From contig CAYXHZ010000025.1 in the NCBI GenBank assembly GCA_964465065.1, positions 1 to 39,518 on the forward strand: DNA of 39,518 nt. The letters run 5' to 3'. The notes below the pieces were generated by a model. The model made no database searches and was not told where the DNA came from. It worked only from the letters and a program-made list of their open reading frames with translations. Below are positions 22,593 to 29,092 of the stretch, one piece after another (position 1 is the first letter of the stretch; every line of letters starts with the position of its first letter). The translations under genes and the position numbers were made by a program. This DNA is from CAYMND01 sp964465065 (GTDB taxonomy: Bacteria; Acidobacteriota; Aminicenantia; UBA2199).

Positions 22593-23396
22593 ATGAAGAG
22601 AACGTTGCTTATCCTTGTTGGCTTGGCTGTGGCGTTTTCCAACAATCTGCCGGCTCAGGATGCGGATCCGGATACGACCAGCGATGTCAGCTACCATGAC
22701 AACGGCAAAAAACAGCAGGAACGTTCCTACCGTTTCCAGAAGCCGCACGGTGTCTGGCGCGAGTGGGCCGAGAACGGGCAGATTCTCAGCGAGCAGAGTT
22801 ACCGGGACGGACTGCGGGACGGTCCCTGGCGGACCTGGTATGAAAACGGTGCCAAGAAGGACGAGTTCAACTATGTTCAGGACGATCTTCACGGTACCTT
22901 CCGCAAATGGTACGAAAACGGAAGTAAAGAAGAGATCGGGGAATACGACGGCGGCATCGAAACCGGCGAGTGGAGCCTCTGGGACGAGAACGGACGGATG
23001 CAGGAAAAGAAAAGCTATGATCGCGACAGCCACCAGCTGCTGCGTCAGGTCCGCTTCGAGTACGACGATGACGAGGCGATCACCGTGCAGAACGACTGGT
23101 ATCCCCGCGGCCAGAAAAAGGCCGAAATCCGCCTGCGGGCCGGAAAACTGGACGGAGAACAGCGGGAGTGGTTCGAAAACGGTCAACTCGCCCTGGAGAC
23201 CGCATACATTGACGGTCTGGAAGAGGGACTGCACCTGGATTACCACCAGTCCGGGGCCCTTCGGCTGCGTTCGCAGATGCGCCAGGGGAAACGGCACGGG
23301 CTGACGGAAGCCTTCGACGAGGATGGCAAGACCCTGTGGATCAAACAGTATCAGGATGGAGTCTTTCAGCACGATCTGCCTGTTCAAGAGGATTGA
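22593..23396 (+). CDS. Exported MORN-like (YwqK-type) repeat protein
   Basis: 267 residues from the ATG at 22593 (CGGAGGGAG upstream). Residues 1-22 form a signal peptide (MKRTLLILVGLAVAFSNNLPA). The rest is a chain of about eight repeats of the pattern HGxWRxWYENGxxxxExxYxxG, for example HGVWREWAENGQILSEQSY and DGPWRTWYENGAKKDEFNY. Such repeats are annotated as MORN_2 or YwqK-type; the YwqK label as antitoxin does not fit an exported protein, so no toxin partner is implied. Role unknown, probably a periplasmic or surface beta-rich scaffold. The next gene starts within its stop codon (TGATG), so both are co-translated. Confidence 0.8.
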   Translation: MKRTLLILVGLAVAFSNNLPAQDADPDTTSDVSYHDNGKKQQERSYRFQKPHGVWREWAENGQILSEQSYRDGLRDGPWRTWYENGAKKDEFNYVQDDLHGTFRKWYENGSKEEIGEYDGGIETGEWSLWDENGRMQEKKSYDRDSHQLLRQVRFEYDDDEAITVQNDWYPRGQKKAEIRLRAGKLDGEQREWFENGQLALETAYIDGLEEGLHLDYHQSGALRLRSQMRQGKRHGLTEAFDEDGKTLWIKQYQDGVFQHDLPVQED

Positions 23397-23785
23397 TGTG
23401 CATCGACGTGTCGGCGGCCGTCATCGTCCGTGACGGCAAGGCCTTGCTGGCCAGAAGGTCTTCCCACAAAAGCCAGGCCGGCAAATGGGAGTTTCCGGGC
23501 GGAAAACGCGAACCGGGGGAGTCTCTGAGCGAATCGCTGGCGCGTGAATTGCACGAAGAGTTCGCGGTCGATTGCCGAATCGGCCGGGAACTGATCCGCA
23601 GCCGCTATCGTTATGAGCAGATCACCATCAACCTGGTGGCCTTCGAAACCGTTCTGTGCGAAGAGCCGCGAATTCTCAAGGACCACGATTGCATCCAATG
23701 GGTGCCGCTCGCCTCGTTGCTGGAGTACGAACTGTCGGCGGCCGATCTGCCTGTCGCACGTTACCTGATGGCGCTGCCGCGTTAG
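23396..23785 (+). CDS. mutT: MutT-like Nudix hydrolase
   Basis: 129 residues. The Nudix box GGKREPGESLSESLARELHE continues with EF, fitting Gx5Ex7REUxEExGU except that the last Gly is Ala. The preceding ARRSSHKSQAGKWEFPGGK is the typical MutT entry (8-oxo-dGTP diphosphatase, which cleans the nucleotide pool), and WVPLASLLEYELSAADLPV near the C-terminus resembles the MutT Trp-containing specificity helix. I infer oxidised nucleotide hydrolysis; CTP pyrophosphohydrolases of the same subfamily are an alternative. The ATG at 23396 overlaps the upstream stop and has AGAGG before it; the longer frame from 23336 lies inside the previous gene. Confidence 0.85.
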   Translation: MCIDVSAAVIVRDGKALLARRSSHKSQAGKWEFPGGKREPGESLSESLARELHEEFAVDCRIGRELIRSRYRYEQITINLVAFETVLCEEPRILKDHDCIQWVPLASLLEYELSAADLPVARYLMALPR

Positions 23786-23827
23786 GGACGAGCCCGGCGA
23801 CCGTTTTTGCGCTCCTTGCATTGGCGG

Positions 23828-23856
23828 TTGAAAAAAACGTCGGATTGATCAACAAT
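23828..23856 (+). promoter_or_regulatory. Candidate promoter of the yfiR-like/kinase operon
   Basis: TTGAAA (23828-23833), 17-bp spacer, AACAAT (23851-23856), ending 8 bases before the ATG at 23865; no ribosome binding site is seen, which suggests a leaderless transcript. Confidence 0.45.
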
Positions 23857-23864
23857 AAGTGGTA

Positions 23865-24398
23865 ATGGCCATTCACGTCAGCTTGCTTTTCGTCGGCGTC
23901 ATCAGCTACGCCGTTATGTTACCCTCCTCGTACGCGGCCGATGTCGATCCCTGCTACCACAAAACGGTCATTTTTTTCAAGATTCTCCAGTTTGCCAACT
24001 TTCTGGATCCGAAAAAAAAGGAGATCGACCTGATCTGCGTCGGGGATGACCCGATGGTCCGCTCCATCGAAAGCATGGCCCCGGCATACCGGATTTCCGG
24101 CAAGCAACTCGTTGTCCGCAAGACCGATTCGCTGGCCGGTTTCAAACAGATCGAGAACGGCGAGGTCGTCTTCATCTCCGGCGAGGAAAGAGCGCAGCTG
24201 GCGCAGATACTGGATGAGGCCGCCCGGCGGAAACTTCTCAGTGTCAGTGACGGCGAGGGTTTCGCCGAGAGAGGGGTGCACATCGGCATCCAGATTCTGA
24301 ACAACAAGGTCACGTTCGCGATCAACCGTTCCGAAGTAGAAAAATCGGGTCTGTACCTGAGTTCCCGCTTGTACAAGCTGGCGAGAATCATCGAATGA
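23865..24398 (+). CDS. YfiR-like periplasmic protein (DUF4154)
   Basis: 177 residues. Signal peptide at about 1-24 (LLFVGVISYAVMLPSSYA). The mature part follows the DUF4154/YfiR pattern: KTVIFFKILQFANFL, IDLICVGDDPM, VVFISGEE, LLSVSDGEGFAERGVHIGI and FAINRSEVEKSGLYLSSRLYKLA. In Pseudomonas, YfiR holds the CHASE8-containing diguanylate cyclase YfiN inactive from the periplasmic side. Here the stop overlaps the start of a histidine kinase (ATGA), so that kinase is probably the target. The ATG at 23865 is used; a GTG at 23859 is possible. Only one conserved Cys per region is obvious, so disulfide control as in YfiR is uncertain. Confidence 0.75.
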   Translation: MAIHVSLLFVGVISYAVMLPSSYAADVDPCYHKTVIFFKILQFANFLDPKKKEIDLICVGDDPMVRSIESMAPAYRISGKQLVVRKTDSLAGFKQIENGEVVFISGEERAQLAQILDEAARRKLLSVSDGEGFAERGVHIGIQILNNKVTFAINRSEVEKSGLYLSSRLYKLARIIE

Positions 24399-27300
24399 AG
24401 AACGATCGTCCCATGAAAATCAAGCAGAAACTGATCCTGCTCATGCTGGGGCTCACCATCCTGTCCATGCTCAGCGCCATCGGTTTCATATTCTTCCGCG
24501 ATCTGGCGCATTTCAGAAGGGAAAGCATCAACTCCATCCAGACCATCGCCAATATCACCGCCATCAACACGGTCGCCGAAATCGTCTTTTCGGATCGCGA
24601 GGAAGCGCTGCGCTCGCTTTCCCAACTCCAATACCTGGACGATTTCGTCTACGTGGCCCTCTTCGACAAGGAGAGGCAGTTTCTGGCCGGATACCCGCAG
24701 GATTATCAGCCCGACGCCAGGAAAACTCAGGCCGAACTGGTCCTGGAAATGGAACATTCCGACGGATTTTTCCGGGTGATGCAGCCGGTGCTCTACAAGG
24801 ATGAAACGGTCGGCTGGATTTTTCTCAAATTCTCGTCCTCGTCGTTCGAGCGGAAAGTCCGCAGCTACCTGGTCGATATCGCCTGGTTCGCCGTGATACT
24901 GGTCGCCTTCATCATCGCGCTCACGCTCAAGGCTCAGAGCCTGGTTTCCGGCCCGATCGTCAGCCTGACGGATTTCATCGGCAAGGTGTCGGACAAGCGG
25001 GACTATTCGCTGCGGATCCAGAAAAGTTCCAGTGATGAAATCGGCCTTCTCTACGACGGTTTCAACAACCTGCTGGCTGTCATCGAAAAGCGTCAGCTGG
25101 ACCTGAAACTGTACCAGGAACACCTGGAGGAACTGGTTGCCGACCGCACCAGGGCCCTCTCGGACATGAATGCGGAAATGGTCAAGATGATCAAGGCGGT
25201 GGAGTTCAGCCCCAACATCGTCACCATCCTGGACAGCCAGGGACTGGTGGAATACGTCAACCCGAAGTTCGAGGAGGTCACCGGCTACAAGCGGGCCGAT
25301 GTCATCGGCCGCCTGGCCACTTTCATGGAGTCCGGGCATCACACGGCGGAAAGCTATCTGGAGATGCGGCGGCGCCTGAATGGCGGCGAGGATTGGAGCG
25401 GCGAGATCATCGCCAGCCGCAAGAACGGGAGCCAATACTGGGAAAAGATCTCCGTTTCCTGCGTCCGCGACGACAACGGCCGGATCACCCATTACATCGA
25501 AGTCGCCGAGGACAGCAGCGCCCGCAAGGCGGCCGAGACCCTGGAACGCAAAGCCAAGGAAATGGCCGAAAAGGCCAACCGCCTGAAATCGGAATTTTTG
25601 GCCAACATGTCCCACGAGATCCGTACGCCGATGAACGCCATTCTGGGCTACGCCAAACTGCTCATGGAAGGGGAGAAAGACGAAAAACGGCGTCATCAGC
25701 TGGAAATCATCAACATTTCCGGCGAGAATCTGCTGGTCGTCATCAACGACGTTCTCGACTTCTCCAAAATCGAGGCCAACAAGATGGAACTGGTTTTGCA
25801 GAGTTTCTCGATCCGGGAACTGCTGACTCACCTCGAGAAGATGTTTTCCATCAAAGCCAGAGAGAAGAGTCTGTTCATGAGGATCGAGATCGGATCGGCA
25901 TTGCCGGACCGCTTGTACGGAGACCGCAACCGGCTGCTGCAGATCCTGATCAATATCATCAGCAACGCCATCAAGTTCACCCGGGAGGGCGGCGTGAGCG
26001 TAGCGGTTTCCTACGACGAACGAAATTTCCTGCATATCGCCGTCAAGGACAGCGGCGTGGGTATCGCCGAGAAAGACCAGGCCATCATTCTCGAGCCGTT
26101 TACCCAGGCCGATGGCTCGACGACGCGCGAGTTCGGCGGCACCGGACTCGGCCTGACCATCGCCTACAAGCTGCTGCGCCTGATGGGCGGCGATCTCGAC
26201 ATCACCAGCAAAGTCGGAGTCGGTTCGACTTTTTCCGTCCACGTACCGCTGCCCGAGTACCGTGCCGAGCCGGCGGATCTGGACGGCGGCTCCGGCCGCC
26301 CGGAGTCCGTCACCGTTTCGTTGCCCCGACTGGCCCTGCTCGTCGACCAGGAATCGGACCGCAGGCACTTGCGTGAAGTACTGGGCGACGGCGCCTACCA
26401 GCTGATCGAACTTCCGGCCGACTCCGATGGAGTCCGGTCCGCCCGACAAGTCGGCGCCGACCTGGCGATCAACGGCTTGGCGGCGGCTACCGTGCGCAGG
26501 CTCGACCCGGCCGAACGGGGCATGCCGTTGGTTTTCTGCTCCGGCTGCGATGAAGCCGATAAAACCGTTCATGGCGGCCTGTTCGATTTCATCGAAAGGC
26601 CGGTCGGCGATGAGCATCTGGCCTGGCTGGTGGCGGCGATTGTCAGCCGCCGGGATCGGGTCAACAGGGTATTGGTCGTCGACGATCAGGCAGAACCGGC
26701 GGCGACGATCGGCGCGCTGTTGAAAAAATTGGACTTTTCCGTCTGGTCCTTTACCAATGTCGACGAGGCGTTGACCACGATTCGGAACGGTACGATTCCG
26801 GACCTGCTGATCCTGGACTGGCTGCTGCCGGAAGCCGACGGCCTGCGACTGTGGACGGAGCTGGGCGCGCTCCGGTGCGATATCCCGGTCCTGGTCCTGA
26901 CCGGCCCGTCCACCGGTACGCTGGCCGTGCAAAAGACAGCCGGGCTGCTCGACTCTGTCCGGCTGCCCAGGCAGAAGTTTTTGTCCTTGATCGAGGCCGA
27001 GCTCGAATACAGCCGTAAATACGGTCGGGCGATGGTGGCAGGATGGCTGGCGACCTGCAAGGGGGACGACGACCTGATCGACATCGTGCTGTCAGGTATG
27101 AGCGGACTACCGAAAATCGTCGCCAGACTGGGGTTGGACATCGCCAGCGGACGCATCGACGATATCCGCTTCCAGGCCCATTCCCTGAAAGGCCTGGCCA
27201 CCAACCCCTACATGGAACCGGTGCAGCGGTTGTCGCTGCAGATCGATCAGGAAGCCAGAAAGGAAGACTATGACCTTTTGCTGATTCAGGTGCTGTTTGC

Positions 27301-27790
27301 GGAGCTGCAGGCTGTGGTCGGCAGCATCCCGCCCGATTACCTGCGCGACAGTGAGGAGCCAGAATCCCTTGTGCAATCCGCTGCGGAGGCCAAGCAGATC
27401 GATATTCTCATCGCCGAGGACGATCCGATCAACCAGCAGCTGATGCGGGATTATTTCGACACCCGGGGTCTCGAGGTGGATCTGGCCGAGAACGGCCACG
27501 TGGTTCTCGACCGGATTCAGAGCAAGACCTACCATCTTCTGCTGCTGGACATGCAGATGCCGGTCATGGACGGGATGGAAACCATCCAGAAAATCCGCAG
27601 CGAGCCCCGTTTCGATTCGCTCCATGTCATCGCCCTGACCGGGCACGCCATGCGTGGAGATCGGGAGAAGTATCTGGCGGCGGGTTGCGACGATTACCTG
27701 TCCAAGCCGATCAATTTTTACGAATTGCAGAAGAAGGTCGACGATCAGATCCAGAAAATATCGTCCGAATCTATTCGGAGCTCGCAGTAA
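24395..27790 (+). CDS. Hybrid sensor histidine kinase with CHASE8-like sensor, PAS, receivers and HPt
   Basis: 1131 residues. Order: transmembrane segment 13-34; periplasmic CHASE8-like domain about 35-150; second membrane segment about 153-175; HAMP about 178-230; PAS about 255-375; HisKA with phosphoacceptor H407 (NMSHEIRTPMNAIL); HATPase with NRLLQILINIISNA, DSGVGIAEKD and FGGTGLGLTI; a degenerate receiver about 640-745 lacking the phospho-Asp; receiver 2 about 755-860 with VVDDQ and D808 in LILDWLLP; an HPt-like domain with H929 (FQAHSLKGLA); and receiver 3 with AEDDPINQQ, D1052 (LLDMQMPVMDG), ALTGHA and SKPI. So it can run a full internal phosphorelay with two active receivers. It overlaps the YfiR-like gene by 4 bases (ATGA). 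No separate response regulator or output domain is nearby; an ATG at 24413 is an alternative start. Confidence 0.92.
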   Translation: MKNDRPMKIKQKLILLMLGLTILSMLSAIGFIFFRDLAHFRRESINSIQTIANITAINTVAEIVFSDREEALRSLSQLQYLDDFVYVALFDKERQFLAGYPQDYQPDARKTQAELVLEMEHSDGFFRVMQPVLYKDETVGWIFLKFSSSSFERKVRSYLVDIAWFAVILVAFIIALTLKAQSLVSGPIVSLTDFIGKVSDKRDYSLRIQKSSSDEIGLLYDGFNNLLAVIEKRQLDLKLYQEHLEELVADRTRALSDMNAEMVKMIKAVEFSPNIVTILDSQGLVEYVNPKFEEVTGYKRADVIGRLATFMESGHHTAESYLEMRRRLNGGEDWSGEIIASRKNGSQYWEKISVSCVRDDNGRITHYIEVAEDSSARKAAETLERKAKEMAEKANRLKSEFLANMSHEIRTPMNAILGYAKLLMEGEKDEKRRHQLEIINISGENLLVVINDVLDFSKIEANKMELVLQSFSIRELLTHLEKMFSIKAREKSLFMRIEIGSALPDRLYGDRNRLLQILINIISNAIKFTREGGVSVAVSYDERNFLHIAVKDSGVGIAEKDQAIILEPFTQADGSTTREFGGTGLGLTIAYKLLRLMGGDLDITSKVGVGSTFSVHVPLPEYRAEPADLDGGSGRPESVTVSLPRLALLVDQESDRRHLREVLGDGAYQLIELPADSDGVRSARQVGADLAINGLAAATVRRLDPAERGMPLVFCSGCDEADKTVHGGLFDFIERPVGDEHLAWLVAAIVSRRDRVNRVLVVDDQAEPAATIGALLKKLDFSVWSFTNVDEALTTIRNGTIPDLLILDWLLPEADGLRLWTELGALRCDIPVLVLTGPSTGTLAVQKTAGLLDSVRLPRQKFLSLIEAELEYSRKYGRAMVAGWLATCKGDDDLIDIVLSGMSGLPKIVARLGLDIASGRIDDIRFQAHSLKGLATNPYMEPVQRLSLQIDQEARKEDYDLLLIQVLFAELQAVVGSIPPDYLRDSEEPESLVQSAAEAKQIDILIAEDDPINQQLMRDYFDTRGLEVDLAENGHVVLDRIQSKTYHLLLLDMQMPVMDGMETIQKIRSEPRFDSLHVIALTGHAMRGDREKYLAAGCDDYLSKPINFYELQKKVDDQIQKISSESIRSSQ

Positions 27791-27797
27791 TGTCAGC

Positions 27798-27824
27798 TGT
27801 CCTTTACGTCCCTTAAGTCCTTTT
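27798..27824 (+). repeat. 9-bp tandem repeat, three units
   Basis: TGTCCTTTA, CGTCCCTTA, AGTCCTTTT: consensus NGTCCYTTA, just downstream of the kinase stop codon. It resembles the 7-bp arrays near 2.5 and 7.4 kb in placement but not in unit length. Confidence 0.65.
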
Positions 27825-27848
27825 CTTCCCATCAGCTCGAAATAAAAA

Positions 27849-27867
27849 AAACGGAGAGTCAGGGATT
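27849..27867 (-). repeat. 19-bp copy of the tRNA-Ser 3' end
   Basis: AAACGGAGAGTCAGGGATT is identical to 28037-28055, which is the 3' acceptor and part of the T arm of the tRNA-Ser gene. The copies are in direct orientation, 188 bp apart. Confidence 0.85.
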
Positions 27868-27869
27868 GC

Positions 27870-27963
27870 TGGTGTCTGCTGACACCACCCTGTGGGCAGC
27901 GCACCGAGTGCGCTGTCTCGACCGGTCAATCCGGATCGATCGAACCCCGATATTCCGGGGTTC
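27870..27963. other. Cluster of three perfect hairpins in the kinase-tRNA spacer
   Basis: TGGTGTC-TGCT-GACACCA (27870-27887), CAGCGCAC-CGA-GTGCGCTG (27897-27915) and GAACCCCG-6nt-CGGGGTTC (27942-27963). Between the last two lie the self-complementary words GACCGGTC, ATCCGGAT and GATCGATC. No T tract follows any of them on either strand. It could be a structured RNA, tRNA trailer processing region or element remnant; strand is unknown. Confidence 0.5.
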
Positions 27964-28036
27964 TCATCCTTGGCTGTGTCATGAATTCGGATCAGGACAG
28001 CAGATGATGATGTCGGGAAATGATGGATAAAAGGGT

Positions 28037-28055
28037 AAACGGAGAGTCAGGGATT
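28037..28055 (-). repeat. 19-bp direct repeat within the tRNA-Ser 3' end
   Basis: Second copy of the repeat at 27849-27867; it covers the last 16 bases of the tRNA gene plus three bases beyond. Confidence 0.85.
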
Positions 28056-28126
28056 CGAACCCCGGGACCCCGTAAGGGGTCAACGGTTTTCAAGACCGCC
28101 GCATTCGACCGCTCTGCCAACTCTCC
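28040..28126 (-). tRNA. tRNA-Ser (anticodon TGA)
   Basis: On the minus strand the gene begins GGAGAGTTGGC and ends ACTCTCC plus discriminator G; the 7-bp acceptor stem is perfect. The anticodon arm CGGTC-TTGAAAA-CCG gives anticodon TGA, a long variable arm with paired GACCCC/GGGGTC follows (class II, as expected for Ser), and the T arm has GGTTCGAATCC. CCA is not encoded. A consensus promoter lies just upstream. Confidence 0.95.
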
Positions 28127-28136
28127 GGCCGCCCGA

Positions 28137-28165
28137 ATTCTAGCAAAAGCGCCGGTCCGTGTCAA
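28137..28165 (-). promoter_or_regulatory. Promoter of tRNA-Ser
   Basis: Minus strand TTGACA (28160-28165), 17-bp spacer, TAGAAT (28137-28142), about 10 bases from the mature tRNA 5' end. Confidence 0.85.
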
Positions 28166-28186
28166 TCGGCCCTGATCGCCGCGGCG

Positions 28187-28215
28187 TTGCTTTGTGACGC
28201 GTCTGCGGCTATAAT
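28187..28215 (+). promoter_or_regulatory. Promoter of the HAD hydrolase gene
   Basis: TTGCTT (28187-28192), 17-bp spacer, perfect TATAAT (28210-28215). The ATG is only 7 bases further (28223), so the transcript is probably leaderless. Confidence 0.65.
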
Positions 28216-28222
28216 TGCGCCC

Positions 28223-29026
28223 ATGAACTCCGCATCTTTACCCCTGTTGATCGCCTCGGATATCGGCGGCACCCTGATCGGCAAGGACAATCGCATCGGT
28301 GCCTTCACCCGGACGGTTTTCCATAGCCTGCTGGACCGGGACATCCCGCTGGTCCTGATCACCGGTTACAACTTCCACACCACCCTGCGTATCACCCACA
28401 GTCTGGACGAGCGGGTGGTGCGCATGCCCCAGAACGGCACCATCTGCATCGAGTCCGGCAATACCATCTGGGAGGAGCGCATCGACCAGGACATGGTCGT
28501 GCGCATCGCCACCTTTCTGGAGGAACGCCGGCTGCCGATCGTCGTCTACCAGGGCAAGAAGGGGCAATACCGCAATCTGGTCATCCCCCTGGGCGCGCAG
28601 ACCATCTGCGGCGATTTCACCCCGATCGTGTCCCTGCCCGATTTTTCGACGATCACCGGGATTTCCACCCAACTTCCTGAACGTCTGGTACCCGAAACCC
28701 GGGCCGGATTGCAGGAGCTGATCGCCGGGCGCTACACGCTGATTTACGTCCGGGAACGCGACATCTCCTGGCTGGAAGTCACTCCGCTCCATGTGCGCAA
28801 GGATCTGGCGCTGCAGCGCTATTGCCGCCTCAAGGACATTCCCTTGCAGCGGGTGGTTTTCTTCGGCGACAATTTCAACGACCTGGAAGCCTTGCAGGCC
28901 GTCGGTGAACCGGTGGTCGTCGCCAACGGGGTCGAGGAGCTGAAGGAACGTTTTCCGCTGCGGGCCGACACCGTGGAACGGGAAGGGGTGGCCCGCTACC
29001 TGGCCGAACGCTTCGGACTGGACTGA
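28223..29026 (+). CDS. HAD-superfamily (Cof/IIB-type) phosphatase
   Basis: 267 residues. HAD motif I is present as SDIGGTLIG (first Asp at about residue 12, second position Gly instead of the usual Asp in DxD), motif II as LITGYN, a type II cap domain fills about 80-185, motif III Lys lies in HVRKDLAL and motif IV is FFGDNFNDLEAL. Cof-type enzymes dephosphorylate sugar phosphates or related metabolites. The second Asp of DxD, normally the general acid/base, being replaced by Gly suggests altered or weaker phosphatase activity. The ATG at 28223 lies 7 bases after a perfect -10 box and has no ribosome binding site; a frame from 28187 would start inside the -35 box. Confidence 0.8.
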   Translation: MNSASLPLLIASDIGGTLIGKDNRIGAFTRTVFHSLLDRDIPLVLITGYNFHTTLRITHSLDERVVRMPQNGTICIESGNTIWEERIDQDMVVRIATFLEERRLPIVVYQGKKGQYRNLVIPLGAQTICGDFTPIVSLPDFSTITGISTQLPERLVPETRAGLQELIAGRYTLIYVRERDISWLEVTPLHVRKDLALQRYCRLKDIPLQRVVFFGDNFNDLEALQAVGEPVVVANGVEELKERFPLRADTVEREGVARYLAERFGLD

Positions 29027-29055
29027 GTCGCGCCATCTGCGGCTTCGTTAACTAA

Positions 29056-29084
29056 TTGGCGAATCGCTCGTTTTGTGTTATAAC
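29056..29084 (+). promoter_or_regulatory. Promoter of the rex-hydrogenase operon
   Basis: TTGGCG (29056-29061), 17-bp spacer, TATAAC (29079-29084). The ATG at 29093 is 8 bases downstream and lacks a ribosome binding site, so the first gene is probably read from a leaderless message. Confidence 0.65.
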
Positions 29085-29092
29085 ATTCACAA
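29073..29092 (+). promoter_or_regulatory. Rex-like operator overlapping the promoter
   Basis: TTGTGTTATAACATTCACAA: outer arms TTGTG and CACAA match the known Rex box (TTGTGAA-4-TTCACAA), with right half TTCACAA perfect and a 20-bp total length instead of 18. It covers the -10 box and ends at the base before the rex start codon, an ideal place for NADH-relieved autorepression. Confidence 0.65.

Noticed and set aside
22593..23396. YwqK-type antitoxin with a neighbouring toxin
   Set aside because: The protein has a signal peptide and the next gene is a MutT-like Nudix enzyme; the antitoxin label attached to such repeats is not supported here.
24413..27790. Downstream start of the hybrid kinase at 24413
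   Set aside because: Possible, but the ATG at 24395 forms a 4-base overlap with the upstream stop codon, the usual sign of translational coupling.
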